A stretch of 64,000 nt of DNA from Cryobacterium breve (GTDB lineage: Bacteria; Actinomycetota; Actinomycetes; Actinomycetales; Microbacteriaceae), in NCBI RefSeq assembly GCF_004402375.1, contig NZ_SOGJ01000034.1, forward strand, positions 185,415-249,414, written 5' to 3'. The position numbers and the translations under genes are program-made. Shown one piece after another: positions 1 through 9,993 of this stretch; position 1 is the first letter of the stretch; the number at the start of each line of letters is the position of its first letter. The notes beneath the pieces were generated by a model. It made no database searches. It saw only the letters and a list, made by a program, of their open reading frames with translations, and had not been told where the DNA came from.

Positions 1-110
1 CCAAAGCTCTGATGGATGCCGCGCTCGAGAACGGCGGCCGCGACAACGTCACCGTGATCGTGCTCGACGTTCTCGCGGTCGGCGACGCCGTACCCCCAGA
101 GTTGGGGTAG
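1..110 (+). CDS. PP2C-type protein phosphatase, C-terminal end (partial)
   Basis: Only the last 35 codons are inside the window, read from base 3 to the TAG at 108-110. The tail reads GRDNVTVIVLDV, which matches the conserved C-terminal block of PP2C-family Ser/Thr phosphatases, where the Asp helps bind the metal pair. A PP2C phosphatase directly upstream of a membrane Ser/Thr kinase is a standard actinobacterial pairing and supports the call. The likely role is to reverse phosphorylation by the kinase that follows. The family is reasonably sure from the motif and context. The exact protein cannot be told from this fragment. Confidence 0.75.
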   Translation, partial: KALMDAALENGGRDNVTVIVLDVLAVGDAVPPELG

Positions 111-113
111 TTT

Positions 114-129
114 CCCGACTCCCGTCGGG
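114..129 (+). terminator. Small hairpin after the phosphatase stop
   Basis: CCCGAC, a 4-base loop, then GTCGGG form a perfect 6-bp stem just 3 nt past the stop codon. There is no T-tract. It may attenuate the upstream transcript, but termination is not proven. Confidence 0.35.
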
Positions 130-156
130 CTCGCAGGCCCCCTCACGTCTGCAGAC

Positions 157-170
157 CCCTAAAATTAGGG
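157..170. promoter_or_regulatory. Short palindrome in the leader of the kinase operon
   Basis: CCCTAA and TTAGGG are separated by two A residues, giving a 6-bp-arm dyad in the 134-nt gap before the kinase. It overlaps TAAAAT (160-165), a possible -10 element. It could be an operator or part of a promoter for the operon. No regulator is identified. Confidence 0.3.
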
Positions 171-244
171 ACGCCCGTCGAGTCACCCGGTCGACGTGCG
201 CCTGCTCACTTGTACGACACGCATCGATGGCACCGGGAGGCGAC

Positions 245-1696
245 ATGGCACGGCGCTTACCCTCCACGCCGCCGAACCTGCCGGGATTCTCCTACCTTCG
301 GCTGCTCGGATCCGGTGGTTTCGCCGACGTGTTCCTCTACGAGCAGAACATGCCGAGGCGTCAGGTCGCGGTCAAGGTCCTGCTGTCCGAGATCGTCAAC
401 GATCACGTTCGTCAGTTGTTCCAGGCTGAGGCGAACCTGATGGCACAGCTGAGCTCGCACCCGTCGATACTGACGGTCTTCCAAGCGAGCGTCTCCGCCG
501 ACGGGCGTCCCTACCTCGTGATGGAGTACTGCTCCTCGACCCTGAGCCAGCGTTACCGCGTGGCACCGCTCTCGGTGCCGGAGACCCTGCGGATCGGAGT
601 GAAGATCGCCAGTGCCGTCGAGACCGCCCATCAGACCGGCGTTCTGCACCGGGACTTGAAGCCGGCCAACATCCTGGTGACCGCGTACGGGCATCCGGTC
701 CTCTCGGACTTCGGGATCGCCGCCACGCTGGGCGAGGCCGAACGATCCGACGCCGTGGGTCTCTCGATTCCCTGGTCTGCGCCTGAGGTGCTCCTGGCCG
801 AAGTCTCGGGATCGGTCGCCGCCGAGGTGTGGTCGCTCGGCGCAACGCTCTACTCGCTCCTGGCCGGGCACTCGCCGTTCGAACTGCCCGGAACCGAGAA
901 CGGTTCCGCCTCAATGATGGCCCGCATCAACAAGGCCCGCATCCCGCCGCTGGACCGCGCCGACGTGCCAGCTCGGCTGGAGGGAATCTTGACCAGGGCC
1001 ATGTCCCGCCGGCCGGAACTGCGTCACCGCAACGTGCTGGAACTGATCCGCGAACTGCAGTCGGTCGAGGCCGAACTCGGGCTCGCCCAGACGCCGCTCG
1101 AGGTGGCACGGGACGACTGGGCGAGAGAGTCAATCGAGGACGAGGACGACCGCACTCGCATCACGGGCGTCAACTCCGTCGACGCGTACGGCGGCCCGCG
1201 TCGCCGGCGGAAAGCGCCGGCCACCAGCCGCGGCACCCGGTCGGCGACGTCGGGGCCGCTGGTCACCGGCACGCCGGGGGACACCATGACGACCAGGCCG
1301 AGGTCCCCGCGGCGCCTGCTCACAATCTGGGCTCTGGTGGCCGGCGCGGCCGTCATCCTGGGGCTGGCAGGCGCTGCGGCGACCGTTCTGGTGCGCCAGA
1401 CCGGCACCGAGATTCCCGGGGTCAGCGATCTGGACGGCGAGCTCCGCTCCGGCACGGTCAGGTTCAGCTGGTCCGACCCCGGCGTGCGCGACGGCGACAA
1501 CTACGTGGTGACCCTGCGCACCGGGGCGAGCAGCATCCAGCGCGGTACAGAATTCACGGTCGACCCGCAGGGAGAGACGCGGGTCTGCGCGACCGTCGCC
1601 GTGAACCGGGACGGCAGGATCGGGGAGCCCAGCGGCGAGAAATGCGTAGACAGCGCGCTGGTCGGCATCGAAACCGAGACCGGCGCCGATCGATGA
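245..1696 (+). CDS. Membrane Ser/Thr protein kinase (Hanks/PknB type)
   Basis: Receptor-like kinase of about 483 residues. The Gly-rich loop is GSGGFADVF, followed by the ATP-anchoring Lys in AVKVL, the catalytic loop HRDLKPAN (about residue 135) and the metal-binding DFG in SDFGIA. A C-terminal membrane segment (about residues 362-385) follows a linker. A short FN3-like domain lies outside the membrane, so the topology is cytoplasmic kinase and external sensor. I chose ATG 245 over ATG 227 because GGGAGG at 235-240 precedes it. The stop overlaps the next start (ATGA), so the kinase is translationally coupled to the giant surface protein. Likely targets are proteins read by the FHA protein encoded downstream. 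The substrate specificity is inferred, not seen. Confidence 0.9.
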   Translation: MARRLPSTPPNLPGFSYLRLLGSGGFADVFLYEQNMPRRQVAVKVLLSEIVNDHVRQLFQAEANLMAQLSSHPSILTVFQASVSADGRPYLVMEYCSSTLSQRYRVAPLSVPETLRIGVKIASAVETAHQTGVLHRDLKPANILVTAYGHPVLSDFGIAATLGEAERSDAVGLSIPWSAPEVLLAEVSGSVAAEVWSLGATLYSLLAGHSPFELPGTENGSASMMARINKARIPPLDRADVPARLEGILTRAMSRRPELRHRNVLELIRELQSVEAELGLAQTPLEVARDDWARESIEDEDDRTRITGVNSVDAYGGPRRRRKAPATSRGTRSATSGPLVTGTPGDTMTTRPRSPRRLLTIWALVAGAAVILGLAGAAATVLVRQTGTEIPGVSDLDGELRSGTVRFSWSDPGVRDGDNYVVTLRTGASSIQRGTEFTVDPQGETRVCATVAVNRDGRIGEPSGEKCVDSALVGIETETGADR

Positions 1697-4600
1697 TCCG
1701 TCGCTGGCTCGCCACCCACCGGTCGCTGTTCGCCACCACTCTCAGCGGAACCCTGGTGGTGGCCGTTGTGGGCACCCTGGCCGTGGTCTCGGGTGGCTAC
1801 ACCGCGCAGCGCCTCGACCTCGGCGACGCGGCAGTGTGGGTGACGAACGAGGCCCGGCAGGTGGTCGGCCGGGCGAACACGGCCGTGTTCGAACTCAACA
1901 CGGTCGTCACCGCCGGCAGCGCCAGCCTCGACGTGGTGCAGCAGGGTGCCACCGTGCTGGTGCTGGACCGCGGCAACAGTGCCCTCGACATCATCGACCC
2001 CGCAACTGCGGAGGTGGCCCACAGTGTGGCGCTGCCGCCGGAGTCCGCATCGGTCATCCTGGCGGGCGACCGTGCCGTGATCACCGCGGACGGCGATATC
2101 TGGAATGTGGCCGCGAGCCAGCTGTCCGGCTTCGACAGCACCGCCGAGCCGACGTTGGCCTTCGGCGCTGGCTCCGTGGTCAGCATGGATGAGGCCGGGG
2201 TGCTCTTCGCCTTCACGCCCACCACCGGTGAGCTCGCCCGGGTTGATCTCCTCACCGCCGACAGCATCACCAGCACGGTCGTGGTGCCGGCGGGCGAACC
2301 GGACGACCGCTATCAGCTGACCAGCGTCGACGGCCGTTGGGCGCTGCTCAACGCTTCGACCCGGCGGCTGTTCCAGGCCGAGGGACAGGACGACTTGTCC
2401 GGGAGCATCCGGGTCGCCGACGAGCCGATCCTGGCCGAGCCGAGCCTGTCCGGCGACCGCATCCTCGTCGCCCACCGGGAGGGACTCGTCTCGGTGTCCG
2501 CCGCGGGCGGCAAGCTGCGCACGCTCGTGACCGGCCGGAACGGCGACGCCGCCGCCCCGGCGCTCGACGAATCCTGCGCGTACGCGGCCTGGTCGGACGG
2601 CACCGTGTGGCGTGACTGCGGAACGGATACCGGCACCGCGAGCGGCGGCGCAGCATCCGTCGACGCAGACACGGAAACGCTGACCGGGGTGGTGGGTGAT
2701 GCCCGGCTCGCCTTCCGGCACAACGGCTCCGGAGTGGTGCTGAACGACGCCCGCAACGGTGCCTCCTGGGCGGTGCAGCAGGACAACGAACTCATCGACA
2801 ACTGGTCCGATCTGATCGACACGGAGGAAGACCAGCAGCAGGTCGAGCAGACCACGGACGACAGCACGCCCGAGTACGAGAAGGCGCAGGTGCCTCCGGT
2901 CGCCGTCGACGACGACTTCGGCGGCAGACCGGGGCGCACGGTCACGCTGCCCGTTCTGCTCAACGATTTCGACCCCAACGGCGACGTGTTGGTGATCGAA
3001 TCGGTCACCGACGTGCCGGCCGCGGCCGGCCGGCTTGAGCTCGTGGCGGACACCCAACAGGTGCAGCTGACCCTCACGCCGGAGGCATCCGGCAGTCTGG
3101 CCTTCGACTACACCATCAACGACGGGCGCGGCGGCAGCGCCTCGGCAACCGTCACCGTCACGGTGCGCGGCCCGGAAGAGAACTCCGCACCCGTGCAGGC
3201 CCGTACGACGAACACCACCGTGTACGCCGGCGGGCGGGTCACCACCGCAGTGCTCGGCGACTGGGTCGACCCGGACGGCGACCCGTTCTACCTGGCTGCC
3301 GCGGCCACGCCGGCACCAGACCGGGTCAGCTTCACCCCGGCCGGGTCCGTCGTTTACACAAACGGTGATTCCGGTGGGGGTGCCAAAACCATCGGCCTGA
3401 CCGTCTCCGACGGCAGGTTGACCGGCTCGGGTGCGCTCGAGGTGACGGTGCGTTCACGCGGGTCGGTGCCCATCGTCGCCGAGGCCTTCGTCGTGCTGGC
3501 GACCGCGGGCAGCGAAGTGACCGTGTCGCCGCTCGAGCATGTGCGCGGCGGGTCGGCGCCGCTGCGCCTGAGCAGCGTTCCGGCCAAACCCGAGGTGAGC
3601 ATCGTCGCCGACTTCGACGCCGGCACCTTCCGGCTGCAGAGCGACGTGGTGGGCGTGCACGAGATCGAGTACGCGGTGACGGATGGCGAACTCACCGCCA
3701 CGGGTCGCATCCGGGTCAATGTGAGTGCAGCGCCCGACGCGAACACCCCGCCGATCACGGTGCCGCACACCGCGTTCATCCGGGGCCAGCAGGCCACCCT
3801 GGTGGACGTGCTGGCCACGGACTCCGACCCGGCCGGCGGAGTGCTGCTGGTGACCGGCACGACGGATGTCCCCGCCGACAGCGGGATGCGGATCGAGATC
3901 CTCGACCAGCGCATCCTGCGGGTGACCCTGACCAAACCGCTCGAGGGCGGCACGGCCGTCTTCGGCTACCAGGTCAGCAACGGCCTGGCCGAGGCCGCGG
4001 GCACTGTGACCGTGATCGAGATCCCGCCGCCCGCGCAGAAGCAGGCTCCCATCGCCGTGCCGGACTCCATTTCCGTGCGGGTGGGCGACGCCATCGACAT
4101 TCCCGTGCTCGCGAACGACGAGCACCCCGACGGTGACCCCCTCACCCTCGCCCCGGCGCTCGCGACCGAGCTGCCATCCGGCGGCGGCCTGCTCTTCGTC
4201 TCAGGCAGCGTGCTGCGGTTCCTGGCGCCGGACACGGCCGGAAACGTCACCGCCGTCTACCGGGTGAACGCCCCGGACGGCCAGTTCGCCAACGCCGAGG
4301 TCAGCATCTCGGTGCGCGAGGCCGACCCGACCTCCAACACCGCCCCCGCGCCGAAGACCCTGACGGCGCGCGTGCTCGCCGGCGACACGGTGAGCATCCC
4401 GATTCCGCTGTCCGGCATCGACCCCGACGGCGACTCCGTGCAATTGGTGGGCCAGGAGTCCAGCCCCGAGAAAGGCACGGTCTCGGTCACGGGCGCCGAC
4501 TCACTCGCCTACACGGCCGGGGAATACTCGGCCGGAACGGACACGTTCACCTATTCCGTGGTCGACGCGCTCGGCGCCAGGGCCGTCGGCACGGTGCGGG

Positions 4601-7600
4601 TCGGCATCAGCCCGCCCCTCGACGGTGCCCGCAACCCGATCGCCGCGCCGGACGAGGTCGTGGTTCGACCAGGCAGCACGGTGGCCGTGCGCGTGCTCGG
4701 CAACGACTCCGACCCCGACGGCGGAACCCTGACGATCACGGGCGTCGAGGGCAGCGGCGGTGCCGACGCGGCCGGAGCCGTGGTCGAGGGGGACTCCATC
4801 GCGGTGACCGCGCCACCGACGGAAGGTCGCTTCGGCTTCATCTACGCGATCCAGAACGAGCGCGGCGGCACGAGCTCCACCTTCCTCACGGTCGTTGTGC
4901 GCGAGGATGCGCCGCGCTCGCGGCCGGATGCACGTGACACCCACGTTGCCCTCTCCGACGTGCTCGAGGCGCGAACGGTGGACGTGGACGTGCTGGCCAA
5001 CGTCTTCTTCGCCGAAGGCCCGGTCAGCGAGCTGGCACTGACGGTGCCCGAACGTTTCACGGAAGTCGCCGAGGTCACGCCGGCCCGGCGCATCCGCGTC
5101 ACGGTGGGGGCGGCCAGCCAGATCATCCCGTTCGCCGTCGCCCACCCGGAGGACGCGAGCATCGTGTCCTACGCGTTCATCTGGGTCCCCGGTTCGGATG
5201 ACGCCCTGCCCCAGGTGCGCCGGGGGGTGCCAGCGCTTACCGTGCGCAGCGAGTCGCTGCTCACCATCGACATCAACGACTACGTCGTGGCGGTCGGCGG
5301 CAAGAAGGTGCGCCTCACCGACCGCAGTCTTGTGCAGGCGACCCATTCCGACGGCGCCGATCTGGTCGGCAGCGACACCAGCCTCGCGTTCACGAGCGCC
5401 GACAAGTACTTCGGTCCCGCCTCCATCTCCTTCGAGGTGACCGACGGGTCTACGGCGTCGGATCCATCCGGTCGCACGGCGACGATCGTACTGCCCATCC
5501 TCGTCACACCGCGCGAGAACCAGCCGCCGGCCTTCGGCGGCGCCGTGCTCGACTTCGAGCCCGGCCAGGAGAAGGTCATCGACCTGACCAAGCTCACCAG
5601 CTACCCGTATCCGAAGGACCAGGCTGAGCTGACGTACACCGTGCTCGACCCGAAGCCTGTCGGGTTCAGCCACACGCTGGACGGCCAGACGCTCACACTG
5701 CGCGCTGCGGAATCCACACCGAAGGGGGTGCGGAGCACCATCACCATCGGTGTTCGGGACGGCCTCAACGATGGTCGGGCCGGCCGGATCGACCTGGGCG
5801 TGGTCGCATCCACTCGCCCCGTCGCCATCCCGCAGGCGGATGCCGCCATCGCCCCGCGCGGGCAAACGACCGTCGTCGAGGTGCTCGCCAACGACGGCGC
5901 CACCAATCCCTTCCCGACGGTGCCGCTGCGCGTACTTGCGGTGCGGGGACTCGAGGGTGGCAGCGTTCCGGCCGGGGTGAGCGTCACGCCCAGCGGCGAC
6001 AACAGCAAGTTGACGGTCAGGGTGGCGGCGGATGCCGCTCCGACCGACCTGAACCTGCAATACCAGGTGGCCGATGCGACCAACGACCCGAGCCGCTACG
6101 CCTGGGGCACGGTGCGTGTGTCGGTGCAGGACAAACCGGACCCGGTGTCCAACCTGCGCATCACAGGATTTGCGGACCGCAGCCTCTCGGTCTCGTTCAA
6201 CGCGGGTGCCTTCAACAACTCGGCCATCGCCGGCTATGAGATCACCCTGCAGGATGCCGCGTCGGGCGCCGTGCTCGGCACCTCGCTCTGCCAGGCCACA
6301 GCCTGCGAGGTGGCGACACCCGGCAACGGCCAGGACAACGCGCTGCGGGTGTCTGTCGCGGCCCGGAACGGACTCGGCCTCTCCACGGAGACCGTGCTCG
6401 GCGATCGGGTCTGGTCCGACTCGGTTCCTTCCGCACCCACGGGCCTGGTCGCCGAGCCGCTCGACGGCGGGCTGCGACTGCGCTGGAACACCGTCGCACC
6501 GGCCGGCGGCGGAACCTCGATGCGCGGTTATGTGGTGACCGCCAACGGTGTCGCGGTGCCAGAGGTCAGCGCGAACGGACCGGAGTGCGGCGCGGCATCC
6601 TGCACCCTCGAGGTGATGGGCCTCGCCAACGGCGTGAACACCCCCATAACGGTCAGCGCCCGCAACGACGCCTACCCCGCGCTGGCCGGATGGAAGAGCG
6701 CGTCCGGCAATGGCACCCCCTACGGCCCGGCACGCGCCGGCGGGATCACGGCCACCGCGGCGAACACCGCCGGCGCCGTGACCGTGTCCTGGGACCCGTT
6801 CGACGGCCGGGGTGCCCTGATCGGCGGCTATGTCGTTCAGCAGCTCAGTGCCGACCGGGTTCCGACGGGAGCGCAGGCGTGTACCGTGACCGCGTCGGGG
6901 GAGGTGCAGGCGCCGAGCGAGGGCGGCATCGTCGCCAAGCAGAAGACTCTCGGCGGCGATGCCGCCAGCGTCGTGTTCGACAACCTGCTCACCGACAATG
7001 GCCGGTACTACTTCGTCGTTTGGGGGTACAACGCGGCGGGCTGCGCGCCGACAACCGTGGCGAGCGTGCTCGTGCGTCCGGCCCCGGGGCCCGTCACCGA
7101 CGTGCAGAGTACGATGGCGGCGCGGGCAGACGCCTGGGATCTGCGTATCGACGGGATCAGCCCGTCCACGGGCATCCGTGACTACCGGATGCGGGCGGTC
7201 AACTCCGCCGGCAACCCCGTCCCTGCTTCTGACCGAACCTTCGGTGGGACCGGTTGGCCGCGCGAACTGCTCGGCCTCCCGTTCGGCGACGTCGTGCGCT
7301 ACCAAGTCTCTGCCTGCACCGACTGGGGCTCCTGTGGGCCGTGGTCCGGGACGTTCACGGCGCCGGAGGCATCCGTCAGCTTCACCGTGACCGGGCTCGG
7401 CTACAACGCGGCGACCGGAGTGATCAGCTGGACCAACGGGCCGAACAACAACGGCCTCCCCGCCGATTACCGCTGCTCGGTGCCCGGTGACGCGTCGGTG
7501 CCCCCCCGCGCCGCCGACTCCCCGAACACCTGCAGTTTCGGCACGGACGGCGCGCCACCGCCCGCCGGATCGGTGAGACTCACGGTGACCGTGAATAATC

Positions 7601-7623
7601 AGAGCTATACCTACGCACCATGA
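1693..7623 (+). CDS. Giant surface protein with Ig-like (cadherin/Big_9 type) and FN3 repeats
   Basis: 1976 residues starting at the ATG in the ATGA overlap with the kinase stop. One membrane segment lies at about residues 11-33, and no LPXTG or second membrane segment is seen, so it is probably anchored by its N-terminus with the rest outside. Residues about 60-380 look like a beta-propeller. From about 400 to 1480 I count roughly eleven Ig-like modules with recurrent PxAxxD starts and LxNDxDPDGD motifs, which suggest calcium-binding loops. About five FN3-like modules (1480-1976) follow, each with Tyr-rich strand ends and paired Cys residues. It probably acts as a structural or adhesive partner of the kinase operon. 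The exact role is unknown. Confidence 0.85.
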   Translation: MIRRWLATHRSLFATTLSGTLVVAVVGTLAVVSGGYTAQRLDLGDAAVWVTNEARQVVGRANTAVFELNTVVTAGSASLDVVQQGATVLVLDRGNSALDIIDPATAEVAHSVALPPESASVILAGDRAVITADGDIWNVAASQLSGFDSTAEPTLAFGAGSVVSMDEAGVLFAFTPTTGELARVDLLTADSITSTVVVPAGEPDDRYQLTSVDGRWALLNASTRRLFQAEGQDDLSGSIRVADEPILAEPSLSGDRILVAHREGLVSVSAAGGKLRTLVTGRNGDAAAPALDESCAYAAWSDGTVWRDCGTDTGTASGGAASVDADTETLTGVVGDARLAFRHNGSGVVLNDARNGASWAVQQDNELIDNWSDLIDTEEDQQQVEQTTDDSTPEYEKAQVPPVAVDDDFGGRPGRTVTLPVLLNDFDPNGDVLVIESVTDVPAAAGRLELVADTQQVQLTLTPEASGSLAFDYTINDGRGGSASATVTVTVRGPEENSAPVQARTTNTTVYAGGRVTTAVLGDWVDPDGDPFYLAAAATPAPDRVSFTPAGSVVYTNGDSGGGAKTIGLTVSDGRLTGSGALEVTVRSRGSVPIVAEAFVVLATAGSEVTVSPLEHVRGGSAPLRLSSVPAKPEVSIVADFDAGTFRLQSDVVGVHEIEYAVTDGELTATGRIRVNVSAAPDANTPPITVPHTAFIRGQQATLVDVLATDSDPAGGVLLVTGTTDVPADSGMRIEILDQRILRVTLTKPLEGGTAVFGYQVSNGLAEAAGTVTVIEIPPPAQKQAPIAVPDSISVRVGDAIDIPVLANDEHPDGDPLTLAPALATELPSGGGLLFVSGSVLRFLAPDTAGNVTAVYRVNAPDGQFANAEVSISVREADPTSNTAPAPKTLTARVLAGDTVSIPIPLSGIDPDGDSVQLVGQESSPEKGTVSVTGADSLAYTAGEYSAGTDTFTYSVVDALGARAVGTVRVGISPPLDGARNPIAAPDEVVVRPGSTVAVRVLGNDSDPDGGTLTITGVEGSGGADAAGAVVEGDSIAVTAPPTEGRFGFIYAIQNERGGTSSTFLTVVVREDAPRSRPDARDTHVALSDVLEARTVDVDVLANVFFAEGPVSELALTVPERFTEVAEVTPARRIRVTVGAASQIIPFAVAHPEDASIVSYAFIWVPGSDDALPQVRRGVPALTVRSESLLTIDINDYVVAVGGKKVRLTDRSLVQATHSDGADLVGSDTSLAFTSADKYFGPASISFEVTDGSTASDPSGRTATIVLPILVTPRENQPPAFGGAVLDFEPGQEKVIDLTKLTSYPYPKDQAELTYTVLDPKPVGFSHTLDGQTLTLRAAESTPKGVRSTITIGVRDGLNDGRAGRIDLGVVASTRPVAIPQADAAIAPRGQTTVVEVLANDGATNPFPTVPLRVLAVRGLEGGSVPAGVSVTPSGDNSKLTVRVAADAAPTDLNLQYQVADATNDPSRYAWGTVRVSVQDKPDPVSNLRITGFADRSLSVSFNAGAFNNSAIAGYEITLQDAASGAVLGTSLCQATACEVATPGNGQDNALRVSVAARNGLGLSTETVLGDRVWSDSVPSAPTGLVAEPLDGGLRLRWNTVAPAGGGTSMRGYVVTANGVAVPEVSANGPECGAASCTLEVMGLANGVNTPITVSARNDAYPALAGWKSASGNGTPYGPARAGGITATAANTAGAVTVSWDPFDGRGALIGGYVVQQLSADRVPTGAQACTVTASGEVQAPSEGGIVAKQKTLGGDAASVVFDNLLTDNGRYYFVVWGYNAAGCAPTTVASVLVRPAPGPVTDVQSTMAARADAWDLRIDGISPSTGIRDYRMRAVNSAGNPVPASDRTFGGTGWPRELLGLPFGDVVRYQVSACTDWGSCGPWSGTFTAPEASVSFTVTGLGYNAATGVISWTNGPNNNGLPADYRCSVPGDASVPPRAADSPNTCSFGTDGAPPPAGSVRLTVTVNNQSYTYAP

Positions 7624-7645
7624 AACCCCCGAAAGTGATCACCCC

Positions 7646-8617
7646 ATGACGATGACCGCGGAGCAGGCGGCCCAGTTCGCCGACGTTTTCGACCGACTGG
7701 TGACCGGGGTCGAGCAGGTTCTGCTCGGCAAGCACCACGTCATCCGAATGTCATTCACCGCGCTTCTCAGCGGCGGGCACCTGCTGCTCGAAGACGTGCC
7801 AGGCACCGGCAAGACGTCCCTCGCCCGCGCCATCGCGCAGAGCGTGCGGGGAACCAGCAACCGGGTGCAGTTCACCCCCGACCTGCTGCCAGGGGACATC
7901 ACCGGGGTGAGCATCTACGACCAGCGCAGCGGGGCCTTCGAGTTCCATCGCGGGCCGATCTTCGCGAACATCGTGCTGGCCGACGAGATCAACCGGGCCA
8001 GTCCGAAGACCCAGGCCGCGCTGCTCGAGGTCATGGAGGAAGGCCAGATCACCGCCGACGGCGTCACTCACCCTGTTGCGGCGCCGTTCATGGTGATCGC
8101 CACCCAGAACCCGATCGAACAGGCGGGAACCTACCGGCTGCCCGAGGCCCAGCTCGACCGGTTCATCATGAAGGCCTCGATCGGCTACCCGGACCATGCC
8201 TCCACGATCAGGATTCTCGAGGGTGCCGGACACCGCGCACACGAGATCACCCTGCCGCCGGTGGTCTCCGCCCAGACAGTCGTCGAACTCGCCGCCCTCG
8301 CCCGCACGGTGTTCGTAGACGCCACCATCAACGACTACGTTGCGCGCCTGATCGACGGCACCCGCAGGAGCTCCGAGGTGCGCCTGGGCGTGAGCGTGCG
8401 CGGGGCGCTGGCCCTGATCCGAACCGCGAAGACCCTTGCCGCGGCGAACGGGCGCCACTACGTCGTGCCCGACGACATCAAGGAACTCGCCGACGCGGTG
8501 CTGGCACACCGGCTCGTGCTCGACCCTGAGGCCGAGTTCGACGGAGTCACGGCATCCAGTGTGATCGCGCGGGTACTGATCGAGACGCCGCCGCCCAGCG
8601 ACAGGCAGGCTGCGTGA
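7646..8617 (+). CDS. MoxR-family AAA+ ATPase
   Basis: 323 residues. Walker A is VPGTGKTS (about residues 51-58), Walker B is VLADEINRA (about 109), and the block ATQNPIEQAGTYRLPEAQLDRF is the MoxR sensor region. MoxR ATPases act as chaperones that mature or assemble partner protein complexes, and they are nearly always encoded next to a DUF58 protein, as here. The start is the first ATG after a 22-nt gap; a second ATG two codons later is possible. The stop overlaps the DUF58 start (GTGA), so the two are translated together. The substrate is probably the surface/transglutaminase-like module encoded in this cluster, by inference. Confidence 0.93.
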   Translation: MTMTAEQAAQFADVFDRLVTGVEQVLLGKHHVIRMSFTALLSGGHLLLEDVPGTGKTSLARAIAQSVRGTSNRVQFTPDLLPGDITGVSIYDQRSGAFEFHRGPIFANIVLADEINRASPKTQAALLEVMEEGQITADGVTHPVAAPFMVIATQNPIEQAGTYRLPEAQLDRFIMKASIGYPDHASTIRILEGAGHRAHEITLPPVVSAQTVVELAALARTVFVDATINDYVARLIDGTRRSSEVRLGVSVRGALALIRTAKTLAAANGRHYVVPDDIKELADAVLAHRLVLDPEAEFDGVTASSVIARVLIETPPPSDRQAA

Positions 8618-9993
8618 CCCAGCGCACGCTGGGGACGGCGGGTGCCGCGCCCGCGCCGCCGGGCGCGGCACCCGTGCTGCCGGCCACTGCGGCGCCGAGC
8701 CTCGCCGAGCACCCCGGTGACGGTCGGCTGGCCGAATTCGTCGCCCGGGGAGTGCGGGTCGGCCGGACGTCCGCCGCGCTCCTCGCCCGGCTGCTGGGGA
8801 CACTCGCATCCGTGGTCACCCCGCTCGGCTGGGCCATCCTGTCGGTCGTGTGCGCCTCCTTCCTCTTCGGGTACGCGCTCGGCTGGACCGAGCTCGTCGT
8901 GATCGGCTGGGCCGGTCTCGTGCTGATCGTGGCGGCATCCACTTTTCTGATCGGACGGAATGCGTTCGACATCCACCTGCTCCTGCCCGTGGACCGGGTC
9001 GTGGTGGGGGAACGGGTTCCCGGCCAGGTGAGCGTGCGGAACCCGACCCGGCGTCGGCTGCCGGGCGTGGCCGTCGAGGTGCCGGTCGGGTCCGGTCTGG
9101 CTGAGTTCTCGATGCCGAGCCTGGCGCGCGGGGACAGCTTCGAGGACGTCTTCATCGTGCCCACGCGCAAACGCGGAGTGATCCCGATCGGTCCGGTGCA
9201 GACGGCGCGCGCCGACCCCATCGGGCTGCTGCGCCGGGAAGTCGTGTGGGCCGAACGGGTGGAGCTGTTCGTGCACCCGCGAACGGTCTCGATTCCGAGC
9301 ATGAGCACCGGCTTCATCCGCGACCTCGAGGGCAACCCCACGCGCGACCTGACCAACAGTGACGTCTCCTTTCACGCCCTTCGCGAGTACGTCCCCGGTG
9401 ACGAACGGCGCACCATCCACTGGAAGAGCACGGCGAAGACCGGCCGGTACATGGTGCGGCAGTTCGAGGAATCGCGGCGCAGCCATCTCATGGTCGCGCT
9501 CAGCCTGGCCGAGTCCGACTATGCCGGCGAGGACGAGTTCGAGATGGCCGTCAGCGTCGCCGGGAGCCTGGGCGTCCGGGCCATCCGTGATGCCCGAACG
9601 GTCTCCGTGGTCGCCAGTGCGGCTCCGCCGGAATCTGCGCGCCGACGGATGCCGGCACTCCGCCCGCTGAGTACCCTCACCCGCACCCGGCTGCTCGACG
9701 ACCTCAGCGGCGTTGATCGCTCCGGTGCCGCCCTGCCGGTCAGTGAGCTGGCTAAGGCCGCCGCGGACACGGTGGCCGGCATTTCGGTCGCATTCCTCGT
9801 CTGCGGGTCGACCACCACCCTGACCCAGCTGCGCACGGCCGCAGGTCGCTTTCCGATCGGAGTCGACGTTGTCGCCGTTGTCTGCGATCCGGAGACCGTG
9901 CCCAGCTTCCGCAGGGTGGCCGAGCTGAGCGTGCTCACGATCGGCTACCTCGACGACCTGAAGCAGAGCCTCGCCCGAACGAAGGCGGCATGA
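8614..9993 (+). CDS. DUF58 domain protein, MoxR partner
   Basis: 459 residues. Two membrane segments lie near residues 65-115 (LGWAILSVVCASF and TELVVIGWAGLVLIVAAS). The DUF58 signature follows at about residue 259 (PGDERRTIHWKSTAKTG), with a VWA-like fold after it. DUF58 proteins are the standard partners of MoxR ATPases, probably presenting metal-dependent adhesion-type folds to them. The GTG start overlaps the moxR stop, and the stop overlaps the next gene's ATG. The N-terminal Ala/Pro-rich 40 residues are low complexity. Confidence 0.9.
   Translation: MTQRTLGTAGAAPAPPGAAPVLPATAAPSLAEHPGDGRLAEFVARGVRVGRTSAALLARLLGTLASVVTPLGWAILSVVCASFLFGYALGWTELVVIGWAGLVLIVAASTFLIGRNAFDIHLLLPVDRVVVGERVPGQVSVRNPTRRRLPGVAVEVPVGSGLAEFSMPSLARGDSFEDVFIVPTRKRGVIPIGPVQTARADPIGLLRREVVWAERVELFVHPRTVSIPSMSTGFIRDLEGNPTRDLTNSDVSFHALREYVPGDERRTIHWKSTAKTGRYMVRQFEESRRSHLMVALSLAESDYAGEDEFEMAVSVAGSLGVRAIRDARTVSVVASAAPPESARRRMPALRPLSTLTRTRLLDDLSGVDRSGAALPVSELAKAAADTVAGISVAFLVCGSTTTLTQLRTAAGRFPIGVDVVAVVCDPETVPSFRRVAELSVLTIGYLDDLKQSLARTKAA

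Noticed and set aside
829..1692. Upstream in-frame extension of the giant surface protein
   Set aside because: It overlaps the kinase gene in another frame and lacks protein character. The ATGA start with a membrane segment right behind it is the better choice.
4501..7305. A minus-strand open frame opposite the giant surface protein
   Set aside because: Same reason: shadow of a strongly biased GC-rich gene.
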